Shown here in pieces: positions 36,495 through 49,264 of a stretch of 64,000 nucleotides of DNA. Below the pieces are notes generated by a model. That model did no database searches. It saw only the letters and a list, made by a program, of their open reading frames with translations, and was not told where the DNA came from. The DNA comes from Segatella copri. GTDB taxonomy: Bacteria > Bacteroidota > Bacteroidia > Bacteroidales > Bacteroidaceae. The stretch covers positions 62,001 to 126,000 of the forward strand of contig NZ_JAHOEA010000003.1 of NCBI RefSeq assembly GCF_019127135.1, given 5' to 3'. Each line of letters starts with the position of its first letter. Positions within the stretch are counted from its first letter, which is position 1. Both the position numbers and the translations under genes were made by a program.

Positions 36495-36534
36495 GAGGTA
36501 CGCTGCTTAAGAGTCATTCGCTAAGCAGCGCCTC
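36495..36534 (-). promoter_or_regulatory. Hairpin in the fusA-rpsJ gap
   Basis: CGCTGCTTA and TAAGCAGCG form a 9-bp perfect stem around 12 nt, with GAGG/CCTC as an outer extension. On the minus strand CTTCTTCCATT follows, so it is not a classic terminator. It sits where the S10 part of the operon begins, so a regulatory leader is plausible. No TAnnTTTG was seen in this 111-nt gap. Confidence 0.5.
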
Positions 36535-36556
36535 ATCTTACCGTTATTCTTTGTTA

Positions 36557-38671
36557 TTAAAGGAGTTCTGCGTGACCCTTAACCTCCTCCAACACAGCCT
36601 TAGCAATTGTTGAAGAAAGAGGTGCATGATGATCGTACTCCATAGAACTTGTTGCACGACCAGAAGTGATAGTACGCAAAGCTGTTACATAACCGAACAT
36701 TTCAGCCAATGGAACCATTGCCTTTACGATGCGAGCACCGCTACGACCTTCTTCCATACCCTGAACGAGACCACGGCGCTTGTTCAAGTCACCGATTACG
36801 TCACCCATGTTCTCTTCTGGAGTAACAACCTCTACCTTCATGATAGGCTCCATCAAAACTGGACCTGCCTTAGGGCAAAGTACCTTGAATGCCTGATGTG
36901 CTACCAACTCGAATGACAACTGGTCAGAGTCAACTGGGTGGAAGCTACCATCGGTCAAAGTCACCTTCAAACCTGTCATTGGGAAGCCACCGAGTACACC
37001 ATTTGACAAGCAGTCAGCGAAACCCTTCTGTACAGATGGGATGAATTCCTTAGGAACGTTACCACCCTTAACCTCGTTGATGAACTGCAAGTCGCCCTCC
37101 TTGTAATCCTCGTCCTTAGGACCGATGGTTACATCGATACAAGCGAACTTACCACGACCACCAGACTGCTTCTTGTAAGTCTCACGGCTCTGAGCAGTCT
37201 TAGTGATAGCCTCCTTATAGTTAACCTGAGGCTTACCCTGGTTACACTCAACCTTGAACTCACGCTTCAAACGGTCGATGATGATATCCAAGTGGAGCTC
37301 ACCCATACCAGAGATAATTGTCTGACCACTCTGCTCATCTGTACGAACAGTGAAGGTTGGGTCCTCCTCAGCCAACTTAGCGAGGCCATTATCCATCTTA
37401 GCGATGTCTGCCTGGCTCTTTGGCTCAACTGCGATAGAAATCACAGTATCAGGGAATGTCATAGACTCCAATACGATTGGGTGCTCCTCATCACAGAGAG
37501 TATCACCTGTACGAATATCCTTGAAACCTACACCTGCACCGATATCACCAGCATCGATAGACTCCATTGGAATTTCCTGCTTAGAGTTCATCTGGAACAG
37601 ACGGCTGATACGCTCGCGCTTACCTGAACGTGGGTTGTAAACATAAGAACCAGCAACAACCTTACCTGAATAAACACGGAAGAATACCAAGCGGCCCATG
37701 AATGGGTCTGTAGCAATCTTAAATGCGAGAGCAGATGTTGGCTCATCCTCAGATGGCTTACGATCCTCTTCCTCCTCAGTATCAGGGTTAGTACCGACGA
37801 TATTTGGAGTATCCATTGGTGAAGGCAAGAATGCACATACATAGTCGAGCAATGGCTGAACACCCTTGTTCTTGTATGAAGAACCGAGCAACATTGGGCA
37901 GCACTCCATAGCGCAGCAACCCTTACGGATAGCAGCAAGAAGCTTCTCCTCTGGAACATCCTTACCATCGAGATAAAGTTCCATAACCTCGTCATCGAAG
38001 TTTGCAGCGCCCTCAAGGAGCTTATCACGCCACTCAGCAGCCTCGTCAACCAAGTCTGCAGGGATATCCTCAACATCATACTCAGCACCCATAGTCTCAT
38101 CGTGCCAAAGAATAGCCTTCATCTTAATGAGGTCAACTACACCCTTGAAGTTCTCCTCTGCACCAATAGGAATCTGAATAGCAATTGGATTAGCGCCCAA
38201 GATATCCTTCATCTGCTGAACTGTCTCGAAGAAGTTAGCACCAGAACGGTCCATCTTGTTTACATAACCGATACGAGGTACATTGTACTTATCAGCCTGA
38301 CGCCATACAGTCTCGGACTGAGGCTGAACACCATCAGCTGCAGAATATGTAGCAACAGCACCATCAAGCACACGGAGTGAACGCTCAACCTCAGCAGTGA
38401 AGTCAACGTGTCCCGGAGTATCGATCAAGTTGATCTTATAAGACTTACCGAGATAGTTCCAGTTACAAGTTGTAGCAGCAGAAGTGATAGTAATACCACG
38501 CTCCTGCTCCTGGGCCATCCAGTCCATTGTAGCAGCACCATCGTGTACCTCACCAATCTTATGAGTCTTACCTGTATAGAACAAAATACGCTCAGAAGTT
38601 GTTGTCTTACCAGCATCGATATGCGCCATGATACCGATGTTACGAGTCAAATGTAAATCGCGATTTGCCAT
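36557..38671 (-). CDS. fusA: Elongation factor G
   Basis: A 704-residue translocation GTPase. G1 motif [20 protein letters not shown], switch I region [19 protein letters not shown]3 DTPGHVDF and G4 NKMDRSG are intact; domain IV carries [20 protein letters not shown]. Full length, so it should be the housekeeping copy. It lies between rpsG and rpsJ, linking the str and S10 operons. A related longer insert ([15 protein letters not shown] near residue 300) is an acidic loop that looks like a lineage feature. Confidence 0.96.
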   Translation of the reverse strand: MANRDLHLTRNIGIMAHIDAGKTTTSERILFYTGKTHKIGEVHDGAATMDWMAQEQERGITITSAATTCNWNYLGKSYKINLIDTPGHVDFTAEVERSLRVLDGAVATYSAADGVQPQSETVWRQADKYNVPRIGYVNKMDRSGANFFETVQQMKDILGANPIAIQIPIGAEENFKGVVDLIKMKAILWHDETMGAEYDVEDIPADLVDEAAEWRDKLLEGAANFDDEVMELYLDGKDVPEEKLLAAIRKGCCAMECCPMLLGSSYKNKGVQPLLDYVCAFLPSPMDTPNIVGTNPDTEEEEDRKPSEDEPTSALAFKIATDPFMGRLVFFRVYSGKVVAGSYVYNPRSGKRERISRLFQMNSKQEIPMESIDAGDIGAGVGFKDIRTGDTLCDEEHPIVLESMTFPDTVISIAVEPKSQADIAKMDNGLAKLAEEDPTFTVRTDEQSGQTIISGMGELHLDIIIDRLKREFKVECNQGKPQVNYKEAITKTAQSRETYKKQSGGRGKFACIDVTIGPKDEDYKEGDLQFINEVKGGNVPKEFIPSVQKGFADCLSNGVLGGFPMTGLKVTLTDGSFHPVDSDQLSFELVAHQAFKVLCPKAGPVLMEPIMKVEVVTPEENMGDVIGDLNKRRGLVQGMEEGRSGARIVKAMVPLAEMFGYVTALRTITSGRATSSMEYDHHAPLSSTIAKAVLEEVKGHAELL

Positions 38672-38698
38672 TTTCTTTTAACTATATTATAATTTAAA

Positions 38699-39175
38699 TT
38701 AGAATCTAAAGTGAGCGAATGCACGGTTAGCCTCAGCCATACGATGCATATCCTCCTTACGCTTAAATGCGCCACCCTGATTATTAAAAGCATCCATAAT
38801 CTCTGCAGCAAGCTTATCAGCCATAGTCTTACCGCCACGCTTACGTGCAAAAAGAATAAGATTCTTCATAGAAATACTCTCCTTACGATCAGGACGAATC
38901 TCAGTAGGAACCTGGAAAGTTGCACCACCAATACGACGGCTCTTAACCTCTACCTGAGGAGTAATATTATCAAGTGCCTGCTTCCAGATTTCAAGAGCAG
39001 ACTTTTCCTCGTTAGACATCTTAGCCTTTACAATATCAAGTGCATTGTAGAAAATCTCATAAGATGTATTCTTCTTTCCATCATACATCAAATGATTAAC
39101 GAACTTTGAGACCTTCTGGTCATTGAAGACTGGATCTGGAAGGATCACTCTCTTCTTTGGTTTTGCTTTTCTCAT
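38699..39175 (-). CDS. rpsG: 30S ribosomal protein uS7
   Basis: 158 residues; nucleates assembly of the 30S head. [60 protein letters not shown] and [20 protein letters not shown] are conserved. In E. coli S7 represses the str operon via the rpsL-rpsG gap, which is unusually long here. Confidence 0.96.
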   Translation of the reverse strand: MRKAKPKKRVILPDPVFNDQKVSKFVNHLMYDGKKNTSYEIFYNALDIVKAKMSNEEKSALEIWKQALDNITPQVEVKSRRIGGATFQVPTEIRPDRKESISMKNLILFARKRGGKTMADKLAAEIMDAFNNQGGAFKRKEDMHRMAEANRAFAHFRF

Positions 39176-39358
39176 TTTAAATAAAACTTTTTTTTAAAAT
39201 TCTGCATGGGGCTGTATAATGTTCTTCAACGCTCGCACCCGAGCATTTACTCAACCTGTTTACTTCTCCAGCAAAACATTTATTAAATATTTTAACCCCA
39301 ACTCCCGACCTTCTCCGACCGTGAGTTTGCGGTTTTGTCTAAATTTTAAGAAGATATA
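39176..39358 (-). promoter_or_regulatory. Long rpsL-rpsG intercistronic region
   Basis: 183 nt with no gene, against a few to tens of nt for most gaps in this operon. It contains a GCTCG-N4-CGAGC hairpin (39231-39244) and a run of Ts near 39188-39194. In E. coli the equivalent gap binds S7 for autoregulation. A similar role here is only inferred from position. Confidence 0.4.
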
Positions 39359-39739
39359 TTACTTCTTTGCCTTTGGACGCTTAGCTCCGTACTTAGAACG
39401 GCGCTGTGTACGATTTGCAACACCTGCAGTATCAAGCGTACCACGAACAATGTGATAACGTACACCAGGAAGATCCTTTACACGACCACCACGAACCAAA
39501 ACAATTGAGTGCTCCTGCAAGTTGTGACCCTCTCCTGGAATGTAAGAGTTTACCTCCTTAGAGTTTGTCAAACGTACACGTGCAACTTTACGCATTGCTG
39601 AATTAGGCTTCTTAGGAGTTGTTGTATAAACACGAACGCAAACACCACGACGCTGAGGACAAGAATCCAAAGCTGGTGACTTGCTCTTGTCTACAAGAAC
39701 TCGTCTGCCTTTTCTTACTAACTGTGAAATAGTAGGCAT
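39359..39739 (-). CDS. rpsL: 30S ribosomal protein uS12
   Basis: 126 residues; decoding-centre protein. [40 protein letters not shown] (Lys at the position 43 equivalent), [20 protein letters not shown] and [19 protein letters not shown] are seen; the usual streptomycin-resistance positions look wild type. First gene of the super-operon. Confidence 0.97.
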   Translation of the reverse strand: MPTISQLVRKGRRVLVDKSKSPALDSCPQRRGVCVRVYTTTPKKPNSAMRKVARVRLTNSKEVNSYIPGEGHNLQEHSIVLVRGGRVKDLPGVRYHIVRGTLDTAGVANRTQRRSKYGAKRPKAKK

Positions 39740-39825
39740 AATTTTACTTTTTAATTTATATATTTATTTTTATTTATTGTCTTATTTCGATGTAAGCCAC
39801 TACTTTATAGAGCCTTTTCGGGGTG

Positions 39826-39833
39826 CAAAGGTA
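39826..39833 (-). promoter_or_regulatory. -7 box of the ribosomal super-operon
   Basis: TACCTTTG on the minus strand about 87 nt before rpsL; no clear TTG at -33. The region 39740-39982 has no gene. It is the only promoter-like site I can see ahead of rpsL and probably drives the str-S10-spc block. Confidence 0.65.
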
Positions 39834-39982
39834 CGATTTTTTCGGCAAACTACCTAAATATTAAGGAGACTTTTAAAAAACGAGGGCTAGTTTTAACTTT
39901 ATATAACTATTAAAAACGAATATTATAAAGAAAAAGCGGAATTTAGCAGAGAATTTAGTCTTAGTATGTATGTTGTAGTACA

Positions 39983-40309
39983 TTACGCCTCACCCTTTGG
40001 TGTGCCGAATGGAGCGATTGTACGTTCTTGCTCATCAGACAACTTAATTTTACCGAAGGACTGCTCGTAGTTATAAATATTGCTCTGCAATGCCTGGAGC
40101 AATCGCTTAGCATGCTCAGGTGCCATGATAACACGACTCTTGATCTGAGGTGCCGGCATTCCAGGAAGTGCACATGCGAAATCCAAGATGAAGTCTGAAC
40201 TAGAATGTGTAATCAGTGCCAAGTTAGAGTATGTACCCTCTGCAACTTCAGGGCTGATGCCCATCTGCAACTGATTCTGCTGCTGTTGATTATTCTTATT
40301 TTCTTCCAT
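39983..40309 (-). CDS. DUF3467 domain-containing protein
   Basis: A 108-residue cytosolic protein. After a Gln/Asn-rich start (MEENKNNQQQQNQLQMGISP) come SNLALITHSSSDFILDFACA, IKSRVIMAPEHAKRLLQALQ and YEQSFGKIKLSDEQ, the DUF3467 pattern. Function is unknown. It lies between rpoC and rpsL, with its own -7 box, so its position within the information-processing block is conserved-looking but does not show a role. Confidence 0.85.
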   Translation of the reverse strand: MEENKNNQQQQNQLQMGISPEVAEGTYSNLALITHSSSDFILDFACALPGMPAPQIKSRVIMAPEHAKRLLQALQSNIYNYEQSFGKIKLSDEQERTIAPFGTPKGEA

Positions 40310-40350
40310 AATTTTACTAAGTTAATAGGATTAAACTTTAAATGATAGTG

Positions 40351-40358
40351 CAAATTTA
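40351..40358 (-). promoter_or_regulatory. -7 box of the DUF3467 gene
   Basis: TAAATTTG on the minus strand about 42 nt before the start codon; no TTG at the right spacing. The rest of 40310-40540 holds only the rpoC terminator. Confidence 0.55.
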
Positions 40359-40473
40359 CACATAATATCTGAAAAAAACGAATAATCTGCCACTTATTTT
40401 AAAAAAACATCATAAGACAACAGAAGAGGTAATCCTAATTCTTTTCTTTTTTTCATCAGTTGCAGATAACAAA

Positions 40474-40503
40474 AGGGTGCGCCATAGACTTATGACGCAC
40501 CCT
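40474..40503 (-). terminator. Terminator of rpoBC
   Basis: AGGGTGCGTCATA and its complement form a ~13-bp stem (one G-U/mismatch) with a short loop; on the minus strand TTTTGTT follows. It lies 38 nt after the rpoC stop. Confidence 0.85.
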
Positions 40504-40540
40504 CATTATACCTATTTATATATAGTACTCTATTCTACAA

Positions 40541-43500
40541 TTATTCTCCTATTGGAGTATCAGCATAGTCGAGCACATTTTTCTTATTAGCCTGCATACG
40601 CTCATATTCTTCTTTAGAGCCTACGATAAGCTTATCCCACTGACGAAGACCTGTACCTGCAGGAATCAAGTGACCGCAGATAACATTCTCCTTCATTCCC
40701 TCAAGGTAATCAACCTTACCACGGATAGCAGCCTCATTCAAAACCTTAGTAGTTTCCTGGAATGATGCAGCACTCATAAAGCTCTTTGTACCAAGAGCAG
40801 CACGAGTAATACCCTGGAGAATCTGAGTAGAAGTTGCAGATACGGCATCGCGAACCTGTACAAGTTTCAAATCGCGACGTTTCAATGCAGAATTCTCATC
40901 ACGCAATCTACGAGCCGTAATGATCTGACCTGGTTTGAGACTTTCACTATCACCACCGTCAGTAACGACCTTCTTACCCCAGATACGATCATTCTCTTCT
41001 GCAAAATCAAGTTTATCGACCAACTCTTGCTCCAAGAATGTTGTATCACCTGGATCGTCAATACGAACCTTACGCATCATCTGGCGTACCACAACCTCAA
41101 AGTGCTTATCATTAATAGCCACACCCTGAAGACGGTAAACGTCCTGAATCTGGTTAACAATATACTCCTGTACTGCTGTAGGACCCATGATGGCGAGAAT
41201 ATCGCCAGGAGTTACACTACCATCAGAAAGAGGAGTACCAGCACGTACAGCATCATGTTCCTGTACCAAGATCTGCTTAGAAAGAGATACAAGATACTTC
41301 TTCTGATCGCCAGTCTTAGATGTTACGATGATCTCACGGTTACCACGCTTTACCTTACCCATAGTTACCTCACCATCGATTTCTGATACGACAGCAGGGT
41401 TAGAAGGGTTACGAGCCTCAAGAAGCTCTGTTACACGAGGGAGACCACCGGTGATATCACCAGCACCACCTACCGCACGAGGAATCTTAACCAAAACCTC
41501 ACCAGTAGTAATTGTCTGTCCATCCTCAACTGCCAAGTGACCACCTACAGGGAAGTTGTATGTACCAAGGATTTCACCATTAGCATCGATAACATCACAA
41601 GATGGAACCATTGCCTTATTCTTGGAATCGGTGATAATCTTCTCCTCCAAACCTGTAGTCTCATCGACCTCAGCACGATAAGTCTGATCCTTCTGAACGT
41701 CATTGAACTTCAATGTACCCGCATACTGGCTGACGATAACGGCGTTGAATGGATCCCAACGAGCGATAACAGTATCCTTTTCTACGATTTCACCCTCCTT
41801 GTGATACAATGAAGAACCATAAGGAACATTCAAAGTTGCAAGAACGATGTTTGTATTAGGATCCACGAAACGGATTTCAGCCAAGTGGCTTACTACCTTT
41901 TCGCACTTGATATCGTTGCCTTCCTCGTCTTCCTCTACGAATGGTACTGTGCTCAACTCGTCAAACTCGATACGAGACTTATTCTTCGCAGCAATCTTAG
42001 CATTGGCAGCAGCGTTAGATGCAATACCACCGGCGTGGAATGTACGGAGAGTCAACTGAGTACCTGGCTCACCAATAGCTTGAGCAGCGATGACACCAAC
42101 GGCTTCACCCAACTGTACCATACGGGCTGTTGCCAAGTTACGGCCATAGCACTTCATGCAGACACCCTTTTTGCTCTCACAGGTGAGAACAGAACGAATT
42201 TCAACACTCTCGATAGGAGATTCATCTATAGCCTTTGCCTTAGCCTCGGTGATTTCTTCACCTGATTTGACAATCAGTTCACCAGTTGTTGGATGAATAA
42301 CATCATGTACAGATACACGACCCAGAATACGCTCATAAAGAGATGAAATAATCTCATCGCCATTCTTTAAAGCTGTACAAACCAAGCCACGCAATGTACC
42401 ACAATCCTCTTCGGTGATGATAACATCGTGAGAAACGTCTACAAGACGACGAGTCAAGTAACCGGCATCGGCAGTCTTCATAGCGGTATCAGCAAGACCC
42501 TTACGGGCACCGTGAGAAGCGATAAAGTACTCCAATACAGACATACCCTCCTTAAAGTTAGAAAGGATAGGGTTCTCAATGATCTGCGCACCCTCTGCAC
42601 CTGCCTTCTGAGGCTTAGCCATCAAACCACGCATACCAGACAACTGTTTAATCTGATCCTTAGAACCACGGGCTCCGGAATCAAGCATCATGTATACGGC
42701 GTTGAAACCCTGGTCAGCTTCGGTCATCTCCTTCATCAGGATATTACCCAAATCTGTATTTACGTGAGTCCACGCATCAATAACCTGGTTGTATCGTTCC
42801 TTGTTGGTGATGAAACCCATATTATAGTTATTGGTAATTTCCTCAACCTCCTTGCGACCGCGCTCAACAATAGCTTCCTTCTCTGGTGGAATGATAATAT
42901 CACCAAGGTTGAATGACAATCCTGCGACATAAGCCATACGATAACCTAAGTTCTTGATTCCATCAAGGAATTCACAAGCCTTAGCCATACCAACAGCCTT
43001 GATAACATTAGAAATCAAACCACGGAGGGTTTTCTTGGAAATCACATCATTGAAGAAGCCAACTTCATCAGGAATGATACCATTAACGATGACACGTCCA
43101 ACAGAAGTTTCTACCATTCGTTTCTGGATTGTACCATCAACCAAGTCGTCAACTACGACCTTGATCAAAGCATGAAGATCACATCGGCCCTCGTTACGAG
43201 CTATCAATGCCTCTTCAGGACCATAGAATGTCAAGCCCTCACCCTTTGCACCTGGACGAATCTTAGTAATATAGTAAAGACCAAGCACCATATCCTGAGA
43301 AGGAACGGTGATAGGCGCACCATTAGCAGGGTTAAGAATATTATGGCTCTGAAGCATCAGAATCTGAGCCTCCAAAACTGCCTCATTACTCAAAGGAAGG
43401 TGAACAGCCATCTGGTCACCATCGAAGTCGGCGTTGAACGCAGTACATGCCAATGGATGCAGCTGAATAGCCTTACCCTCGATCATCTTAGGCTGGAATG

Positions 43501-44875
43501 CCTGAATACCAAGACGGTGAAGTGTAGGAGCACGGTTCAGCATAACCGGATGACCCTTCATCACATTCTCAAGAATATCCCAGATAACAGGTTCGCGACG
43601 ATCAACAATCTTCTTAGCACTCTTAACAGTCTTAACGATACCACGCTCAATCAATTTACGAATGATGAATGGTTTGTAAAGCTCTGCAGCCATGAGTTTT
43701 GGAAGACCACACTCACCCATCTTCAACTCAGGACCTACAACGATTACAGAACGTGCAGAATAGTCAACACGCTTACCCAGCAAGTTCTGACGGAAACGAC
43801 CCTGCTTACCCTTCAAGGAGTCAGAGAGTGATTTCAAAGGACGATTGCTCTCACTCTTTACAGCAGAGCTCTTGCGTGAGTTGTCGAACAAGCTGTCAAC
43901 AGCCTCTTGCAACATACGCTTTTCGTTACGGAGGATAACCTCAGGAGCCTTGATCTCAACCAATCTCTTCAAACGGTTGTTACGGATAATCACACGACGA
44001 TAGAGGTCATTCAAATCTGATGTTGCAAAACGGCCACCATCCAATGGTACCAACGGACGAAGTTCAGGTGGAGTAACAGGAATAATCTTCATGATCATCC
44101 ACTCTGGCTTATTTATACCTTTACTAGCGCGGAAACCTTCTACAACTTGCAGACGCTTCAAAGCCTCAGTTTTACGCTGCTGACTTGAATCGTTATTTGC
44201 ACGATCGCGGAGTTCGTATGACAGAGAATCAAGGTCTACATTCTGAAGCAACTGATAAATTGCTTCAGCACCCATTTTTGCTATAAACTTATTAGGATCC
44301 GTATCGTCCAAAAGTTCATTGTCACCATTAGGATCATACTGGTCAAGAAGAGCCATATATTCATCTTCTGACAAGAGATCAAGTTTGTGAGAACCGTTCA
44401 ATTCAAGACCATCAGCATCAGTCTTTCCCTCAAGAATACCAGGCTGGATAACTACATACTTCTCGTAGTAAATGACAGCATCAAGTTTCTTAGTCGGCAT
44501 ACCCAAAAGGTAACCAATCTTATTTGGAAGAGAACGGAAATACCAAATATGAGCAACAGGTACGACAAGTTCAATATGACCAGAGCGTTCACGACGAACT
44601 TTCTTCTCTGTAACCTCTACACCGCATCGGTCGCAGACAATTCCCTTATAACGGATACGTTTGTACTTGCCGCAGGCGCATTCATAGTCCTTAGTAGGAC
44701 CAAAAATACGCTCACAGAACAAGCCATCACGCTCCGGCTTATATGTACGATAATTAATGGTTTCTGGTTTAGTAACCTCACCATACGAATTTTCCAAGAT
44801 CTCCTCTGGCGAAGCGAGACCGATGGTAATCTTCGTAAAATTATTCTTTACCTTTGTATCTTTTTTGAAAGCCAT
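40541..44875 (-). CDS. rpoC: RNA polymerase beta' subunit
   Basis: A 1444-residue catalytic subunit. The N-terminal zinc site ([20 protein letters not shown]), the active-site Mg motif [18 protein letters not shown], the second zinc site ([15 protein letters not shown]) and the trigger-loop region [18 protein letters not shown] are intact. It binds DNA and RNA in the active cleft. It lies 31 nt after rpoB and ends at a terminator. The C-terminus extends beyond the usual core (TPIGE end). Confidence 0.97.
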   Translation of the reverse strand: MAFKKDTKVKNNFTKITIGLASPEEILENSYGEVTKPETINYRTYKPERDGLFCERIFGPTKDYECACGKYKRIRYKGIVCDRCGVEVTEKKVRRERSGHIELVVPVAHIWYFRSLPNKIGYLLGMPTKKLDAVIYYEKYVVIQPGILEGKTDADGLELNGSHKLDLLSEDEYMALLDQYDPNGDNELLDDTDPNKFIAKMGAEAIYQLLQNVDLDSLSYELRDRANNDSSQQRKTEALKRLQVVEGFRASKGINKPEWMIMKIIPVTPPELRPLVPLDGGRFATSDLNDLYRRVIIRNNRLKRLVEIKAPEVILRNEKRMLQEAVDSLFDNSRKSSAVKSESNRPLKSLSDSLKGKQGRFRQNLLGKRVDYSARSVIVVGPELKMGECGLPKLMAAELYKPFIIRKLIERGIVKTVKSAKKIVDRREPVIWDILENVMKGHPVMLNRAPTLHRLGIQAFQPKMIEGKAIQLHPLACTAFNADFDGDQMAVHLPLSNEAVLEAQILMLQSHNILNPANGAPITVPSQDMVLGLYYITKIRPGAKGEGLTFYGPEEALIARNEGRCDLHALIKVVVDDLVDGTIQKRMVETSVGRVIVNGIIPDEVGFFNDVISKKTLRGLISNVIKAVGMAKACEFLDGIKNLGYRMAYVAGLSFNLGDIIIPPEKEAIVERGRKEVEEITNNYNMGFITNKERYNQVIDAWTHVNTDLGNILMKEMTEADQGFNAVYMMLDSGARGSKDQIKQLSGMRGLMAKPQKAGAEGAQIIENPILSNFKEGMSVLEYFIASHGARKGLADTAMKTADAGYLTRRLVDVSHDVIITEEDCGTLRGLVCTALKNGDEIISSLYERILGRVSVHDVIHPTTGELIVKSGEEITEAKAKAIDESPIESVEIRSVLTCESKKGVCMKCYGRNLATARMVQLGEAVGVIAAQAIGEPGTQLTLRTFHAGGIASNAAANAKIAAKNKSRIEFDELSTVPFVEEDEEGNDIKCEKVVSHLAEIRFVDPNTNIVLATLNVPYGSSLYHKEGEIVEKDTVIARWDPFNAVIVSQYAGTLKFNDVQKDQTYRAEVDETTGLEEKIITDSKNKAMVPSCDVIDANGEILGTYNFPVGGHLAVEDGQTITTGEVLVKIPRAVGGAGDITGGLPRVTELLEARNPSNPAVVSEIDGEVTMGKVKRGNREIIVTSKTGDQKKYLVSLSKQILVQEHDAVRAGTPLSDGSVTPGDILAIMGPTAVQEYIVNQIQDVYRLQGVAINDKHFEVVVRQMMRKVRIDDPGDTTFLEQELVDKLDFAEENDRIWGKKVVTDGGDSESLKPGQIITARRLRDENSALKRRDLKLVQVRDAVSATSTQILQGITRAALGTKSFMSAASFQETTKVLNEAAIRGKVDYLEGMKENVICGHLIPAGTGLRQWDKLIVGSKEEYERMQANKKNVLDYADTPIGE

Positions 44876-44906
44876 GTTTCTATATATAAATTAGGGGTTC
44901 TCAAAA

Positions 44907-47900
44907 TTAATCAAGTTTGATGCTCAAACCAAGGCCACGAAGCTCATGGAGCAATACGTTAAGTGACTCAGGAATACCAGGAGTTGGCATTGGATCACCC
45001 TTTACGATTGCTTCGTATGCCTTGCTACGTCCAACAACATCATCTGACTTAACAGTCAGAATCTCCTGCAAAACGTGGCTTGCACCGAATGCCTCGATAG
45101 CCCAGACCTCCATCTCTCCGAATCGCTGACCACCAAACTGTGCTTTACCACCAAGTGGCTGCTGCGTAATCAAAGAGTATGGACCGATAGAACGAGCGTG
45201 CATCTTATCCTCAACCATATGACCTAACTTCAAGAAGTAAGTCATACCAACAGTAGCTGGCTGGTCAAACTGCTCTCCAGTCTCACCATCATAAAGGTAA
45301 GTAGAACAGAAACGTGGCAAGCCTGCCTTGTCTGTCCATTCAGAGAGATCATCCAATTTAGCACCATCAAAGATAGGAGTAGCAAACTTTACACCCAACT
45401 TTTTACCTGCAGCACCCAAGATACACTCAAAGATCTGACCAAGGTTCATACGAGAAGGCACACCCAATGGGTTCAATACCATATCAACAGGACGACCGTC
45501 AGCCATAAATGGCATATCCTCCAAACGAACGACCTTAGACACAATACCCTTATTACCATGACGACCGGCAAGTTTATCACCAACCTGAATCTTACGCTTC
45601 TTTGCAATATATACCTTAGCCATCTGAAGAATACCTGATGGAAGTTCATCACCAATAGTAATAGCAAACTTACGGCGCTTTAATTCAGCATCAAGTTGCT
45701 TATACTTACGGATATAGTTCATAATAAGTCTCTGAATCAAGCCATTGGTATGCTCATCCTTAGTCCACTTATTAGACTGAACACCATCATACTCCAAATT
45801 CTTCAAGGCTGTAGCAGTAAAGGTACTGCCCTTGGTAATAATCTCAGCACCTGTATAATCCTTAACACCCTCAGAAGTCATACCTTCTGTAAGAGTAAGC
45901 AACTTGTCTACGAGGATATCCTTCAAGTCATCACCCTTTGCCTCATACTCCTCATCAATCTTAGCAAGAATAATCTTATCCTGCTTCTTTGACTCACGGG
46001 TCTTGATAGCACGAGAGAACAACTTCTTGTCAATAACTACACCGCTCAATGATGGATTTGCCTTCAATGAAGAATCCTTCACATCACCAGCCTTATCACC
46101 AAAGATAGCACGAAGCAACTTCTCTTCTGGTGAAGGATCACTTTCACCCTTAGGCGAAATCTTACCAATCATGATATCACCTGGCTCAATTCTTGCGCCA
46201 ACACGCACAATACCATTATCGTCAAGATCCTTTGTAGCTTCCTCGCTGACATTAGGGATATCAGATGTGAATTCCTCTACGCCACGCTTAGTTTCACGCA
46301 CATCAAGAGAGTATTCGTCAACATGTACTGATGTCAATACGTCATCACGAACCATACGTTCAGAAATAACGACAGCATCCTCATAGTTGTAACCCTTCCA
46401 AGGAATATAAGCAACAAGCAAGTTACGACCCAAAGCCAACTCACCGTTTTCTGTTGCATAACCCTCTGTCAGGATATCACCCTTCTTTACACGCTGTCCC
46501 TTATTACAGATAGGACGCAAGTCGATGGTCATATTCTGGTTTGTACGACGGAACTTAGGAATACGATACTCCTTCAAAGCAGGTTCGAAGCTTACGAACT
46601 CATCGTCTTCTGTGCGATCGTAAAGGATACGGATAGTTGTAGCATCAACATATTCGATAACACCCTCACCTTCTGCAGTAACCATAGTACGTGAATCCTC
46701 ACAAACTTGCTTCTCAAGACCAGTACCTACGATTGGAGCATCATTATGAAGCAATGGAACAGCCTGACGCATCATATTACATCCCATCAACGCACGGTGA
46801 CCATCATCATGCTCCAAGAAAGGAATCAAACCAGCGGATACAGAAGCAATCTGCTGTGGAGAAACGTCAACATAGTCAACTTGGTCTGGACCAACAACTG
46901 GATAATCTGCATCCTGACGACACTTTACTACATCGCGAATGAAAGAACCATCAACAGTTAAAGGAGCATTACCCTGACCGATAATCTTAGACTCTTCATC
47001 TTCAGCAGTCAAGTATACAACATCCTCATTAGCCATATCGACCTTGCTATCATTCACCTTACGATAAGGAGTTACAATAAAACCAAGATCGTTTATCTTT
47101 GCATACATACAGAGAGAAGAAATCAAACCGATGTTTGGACCTTCAGGACTCTCAATAGGGCAAAGACGACCATAGTGTGTATAATGTACGTCACGTACCT
47201 CGAAACCGGCACGTTCACGAGACAAACCACCAGGACCTAAGGCAGAAAGACGACGCTTATGGGTTACCTCAGCCAGAGGATTAGTCTGGTCCATGAACTG
47301 TGACAATGGGTTAGTACCAAAGAAAGAGTTGATAACGCTAGAGATAGTCTTGGCATTAATCAAATCTGTTGGAGTAAACACCTCATTGTCGCGAACATTC
47401 ATACGCTCACGGATAGTACGAGTCATACGAGCCAAACCAATTGAGAACTGGTTAGCCAACTGCTCACCTACTGTACGAACACGACGATTAGACAAGTGGT
47501 CGATATCATCAACAGTTGCACTAGAGTTGATCAACTGAATAAGATATTTAATAATCTCAATAATATCTTCTTTAGTCAATACACGTACATCAATGTCAGT
47601 ATCAAGGTTCAGTTTCTTATTAATACGATAACGGCCTACTTCACCAAGATCATAACGCTTATCCGAGAAGAACAGATTCTGGAAAACCTCACGTGCACTA
47701 GCATCATCAGCTGGATCAGCATTACGCAACTGACGATAGATATAGTTAACAGCTTCCTTCTCAGAGTTACTTGGATCCTTTGCCAAAGTGTTGAAGATAA
47801 TAGTAAACTTGTTAGCAGCTTCCTCATCCTTGTGAAGAAGAACAGTTTGCGCTCCACTCTCAACAATCTCCTCAATATTATCAGCAGTAAGTTCAGTCTC

Positions 47901-48719
47901 ACGCTCCATGATTACTTCATTACGCTCGATAGATACTACTTCACCAGTATCCTCATCAACGAAGTCTTCATTCCAACTCTTCAAAACACGAGCAGCAAGC
48001 TTACGACCAATAGCAGCCTTCATATTCTTCTTGTTAACCTTCACCTCCTCAGCGAGATCAAAAATCTGAAGAATATCCTTATCCTGTTCGTAACCAATAG
48101 CACGCAACAATGTGGTTACTGGCAACTTCTTCTTACGATCGATATATGCATACATTACATTGTTAATGTCAGTAGCAAATTCAATCCAACTTCCCTTAAA
48201 AGGAATAATACGAGCAGAATAAAGCATGGTACCGTTAGCATGAACACCCTGGCTAAAGAAAACACCAGGAGAACGGTGAAGCTGAGAAACAACAACACGC
48301 TCAGCACCATTAATAACGAATGTACCGTTATCGGTCATATATGGAATAGTACCAAGGAACACATCCTGGATAAATGTACCGAAATCTTCATGTTCAGGAT
48401 CTGTACAATACAGTTTCATCTTAGCCTTCAAAGGTACGCTATATGTAAGACCACGCTCCAGACACTCATCAATAGAATAGCGAGGAGGGTCAATATAGTA
48501 ATCCAAGAACTCAAGAACGAAATTGTTACGTGTATCGGTAATAGGGAAGTTCTCAGAGAACACCTTATACAAACCGTCATTCTTGCGTTCCTCAGGCGGA
48601 GTATCCAACTGTAAGAAGTCCTTGAAAGACTTTAACTGCACATCGAGGAAATCCGGATATGGATACGGATTATGCACGCTGGCAAAATTTACTCTGTTAT
48701 CAACAATTTTTGTAGCCAT
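44907..48719 (-). CDS. rpoB: RNA polymerase beta subunit
   Basis: A 1270-residue catalytic subunit. The rifampicin region reads [20 protein letters not shown] and [20 protein letters not shown], with no obvious resistance change. C-terminal motifs [20 protein letters not shown] and [17 protein letters not shown] are intact. It is preceded by a hairpin with a T run after rplL, so it is transcribed partly by read-through. No separate TAnnTTTG promoter was seen. Confidence 0.97.
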   Translation of the reverse strand: MATKIVDNRVNFASVHNPYPYPDFLDVQLKSFKDFLQLDTPPEERKNDGLYKVFSENFPITDTRNNFVLEFLDYYIDPPRYSIDECLERGLTYSVPLKAKMKLYCTDPEHEDFGTFIQDVFLGTIPYMTDNGTFVINGAERVVVSQLHRSPGVFFSQGVHANGTMLYSARIIPFKGSWIEFATDINNVMYAYIDRKKKLPVTTLLRAIGYEQDKDILQIFDLAEEVKVNKKNMKAAIGRKLAARVLKSWNEDFVDEDTGEVVSIERNEVIMERETELTADNIEEIVESGAQTVLLHKDEEAANKFTIIFNTLAKDPSNSEKEAVNYIYRQLRNADPADDASAREVFQNLFFSDKRYDLGEVGRYRINKKLNLDTDIDVRVLTKEDIIEIIKYLIQLINSSATVDDIDHLSNRRVRTVGEQLANQFSIGLARMTRTIRERMNVRDNEVFTPTDLINAKTISSVINSFFGTNPLSQFMDQTNPLAEVTHKRRLSALGPGGLSRERAGFEVRDVHYTHYGRLCPIESPEGPNIGLISSLCMYAKINDLGFIVTPYRKVNDSKVDMANEDVVYLTAEDEESKIIGQGNAPLTVDGSFIRDVVKCRQDADYPVVGPDQVDYVDVSPQQIASVSAGLIPFLEHDDGHRALMGCNMMRQAVPLLHNDAPIVGTGLEKQVCEDSRTMVTAEGEGVIEYVDATTIRILYDRTEDDEFVSFEPALKEYRIPKFRRTNQNMTIDLRPICNKGQRVKKGDILTEGYATENGELALGRNLLVAYIPWKGYNYEDAVVISERMVRDDVLTSVHVDEYSLDVRETKRGVEEFTSDIPNVSEEATKDLDDNGIVRVGARIEPGDIMIGKISPKGESDPSPEEKLLRAIFGDKAGDVKDSSLKANPSLSGVVIDKKLFSRAIKTRESKKQDKIILAKIDEEYEAKGDDLKDILVDKLLTLTEGMTSEGVKDYTGAEIITKGSTFTATALKNLEYDGVQSNKWTKDEHTNGLIQRLIMNYIRKYKQLDAELKRRKFAITIGDELPSGILQMAKVYIAKKRKIQVGDKLAGRHGNKGIVSKVVRLEDMPFMADGRPVDMVLNPLGVPSRMNLGQIFECILGAAGKKLGVKFATPIFDGAKLDDLSEWTDKAGLPRFCSTYLYDGETGEQFDQPATVGMTYFLKLGHMVEDKMHARSIGPYSLITQQPLGGKAQFGGQRFGEMEVWAIEAFGASHVLQEILTVKSDDVVGRSKAYEAIVKGDPMPTPGIPESLNVLLHELRGLGLSIKLD

Positions 48720-48769
48720 TAGAAGTTATTAAATGGGTTTTATTAATAATATAATAAAAGACACAAAAA

Positions 48770-48802
48770 GGTTAGGACTCACCTACTTGGAGAATCCTAA
48801 CC
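48770..48802 (-). terminator. Attenuator between rplL and rpoB
   Basis: GGTTAGGA/TCCTAACC outer stem with an inner TTCTCC/GGTGAG stem; on the minus strand TTTTTGTG follows, 28 nt after the rplL stop. The position matches the partial terminator known between rplL and rpoB in E. coli, which lowers rpoB relative to L7/L12. Confidence 0.8.
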
Positions 48803-48830
48803 ATTTATATAAAAAAATGTATTACTCTAA

Positions 48831-49208
48831 TTACTTGAGCTCTACCTTAGCACCAGCCTCTTCGATAGCCTTCTTAAGGTTCTCAGCCTCGTCCTTAGCT
48901 ACACCTTCCTTGATTGTAGAAGGAGCACCGTCTACGAGATCCTTAGCCTCTTTCAAACCGAGACCACAAGCCTCCTTAACAGCCTTTACAACCTGGAGCT
49001 TAGCGCCACCAACCTCAGCGAGGACTACGTCGAATGTAGACTTCTCCTCAGCTGCAGCTGCACCACCAGCAGCAGGACCAGCAGCTACAGCTACAGCTGC
49101 AGCAGCAGGCTCAATACCATACTCGTCCTTGAGGACTGTTGCCAACTCATTAACTTCCTTAACAGTAAGATTTACTAACTCTTCTGCAATAGCTTTGATA
49201 TCTGCCAT
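48831..49208 (-). CDS. rplL: 50S ribosomal protein bL12 (L7/L12)
   Basis: 125 residues; stalk protein that recruits translation GTPases. It has the dimerising N-terminal part ([20 protein letters not shown]), an Ala/Gly-rich hinge ([20 protein letters not shown]) and the C-terminal domain [20 protein letters not shown], ending GAKVELK. Abundant-protein codon use. It precedes the attenuator. Confidence 0.97.
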   Translation of the reverse strand: MADIKAIAEELVNLTVKEVNELATVLKDEYGIEPAAAAVAVAAGPAAGGAAAAEEKSTFDVVLAEVGGAKLQVVKAVKEACGLGLKEAKDLVDGAPSTIKEGVAKDEAENLKKAIEEAGAKVELK

Positions 49209-49264
49209 TTTATTCTAAATTTTATTTTTGTTTATACTATAATTAATGATAACATTGTGATTGA

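Noticed and set aside
37588..38100. A 170-codon frame in a second frame within fusA
   Set aside because: An overlapping frame on the same strand as fusA, with Leu/Ser/Arg-rich composition and no homology; a codon-bias shadow.
47496..48614. A 372-codon open frame on the plus strand opposite rpoB
   Set aside because: It is antisense to a highly conserved, certainly coding gene, has low-complexity hydrophobic sequence without a recognisable family, and arises from the codon bias of rpoB.
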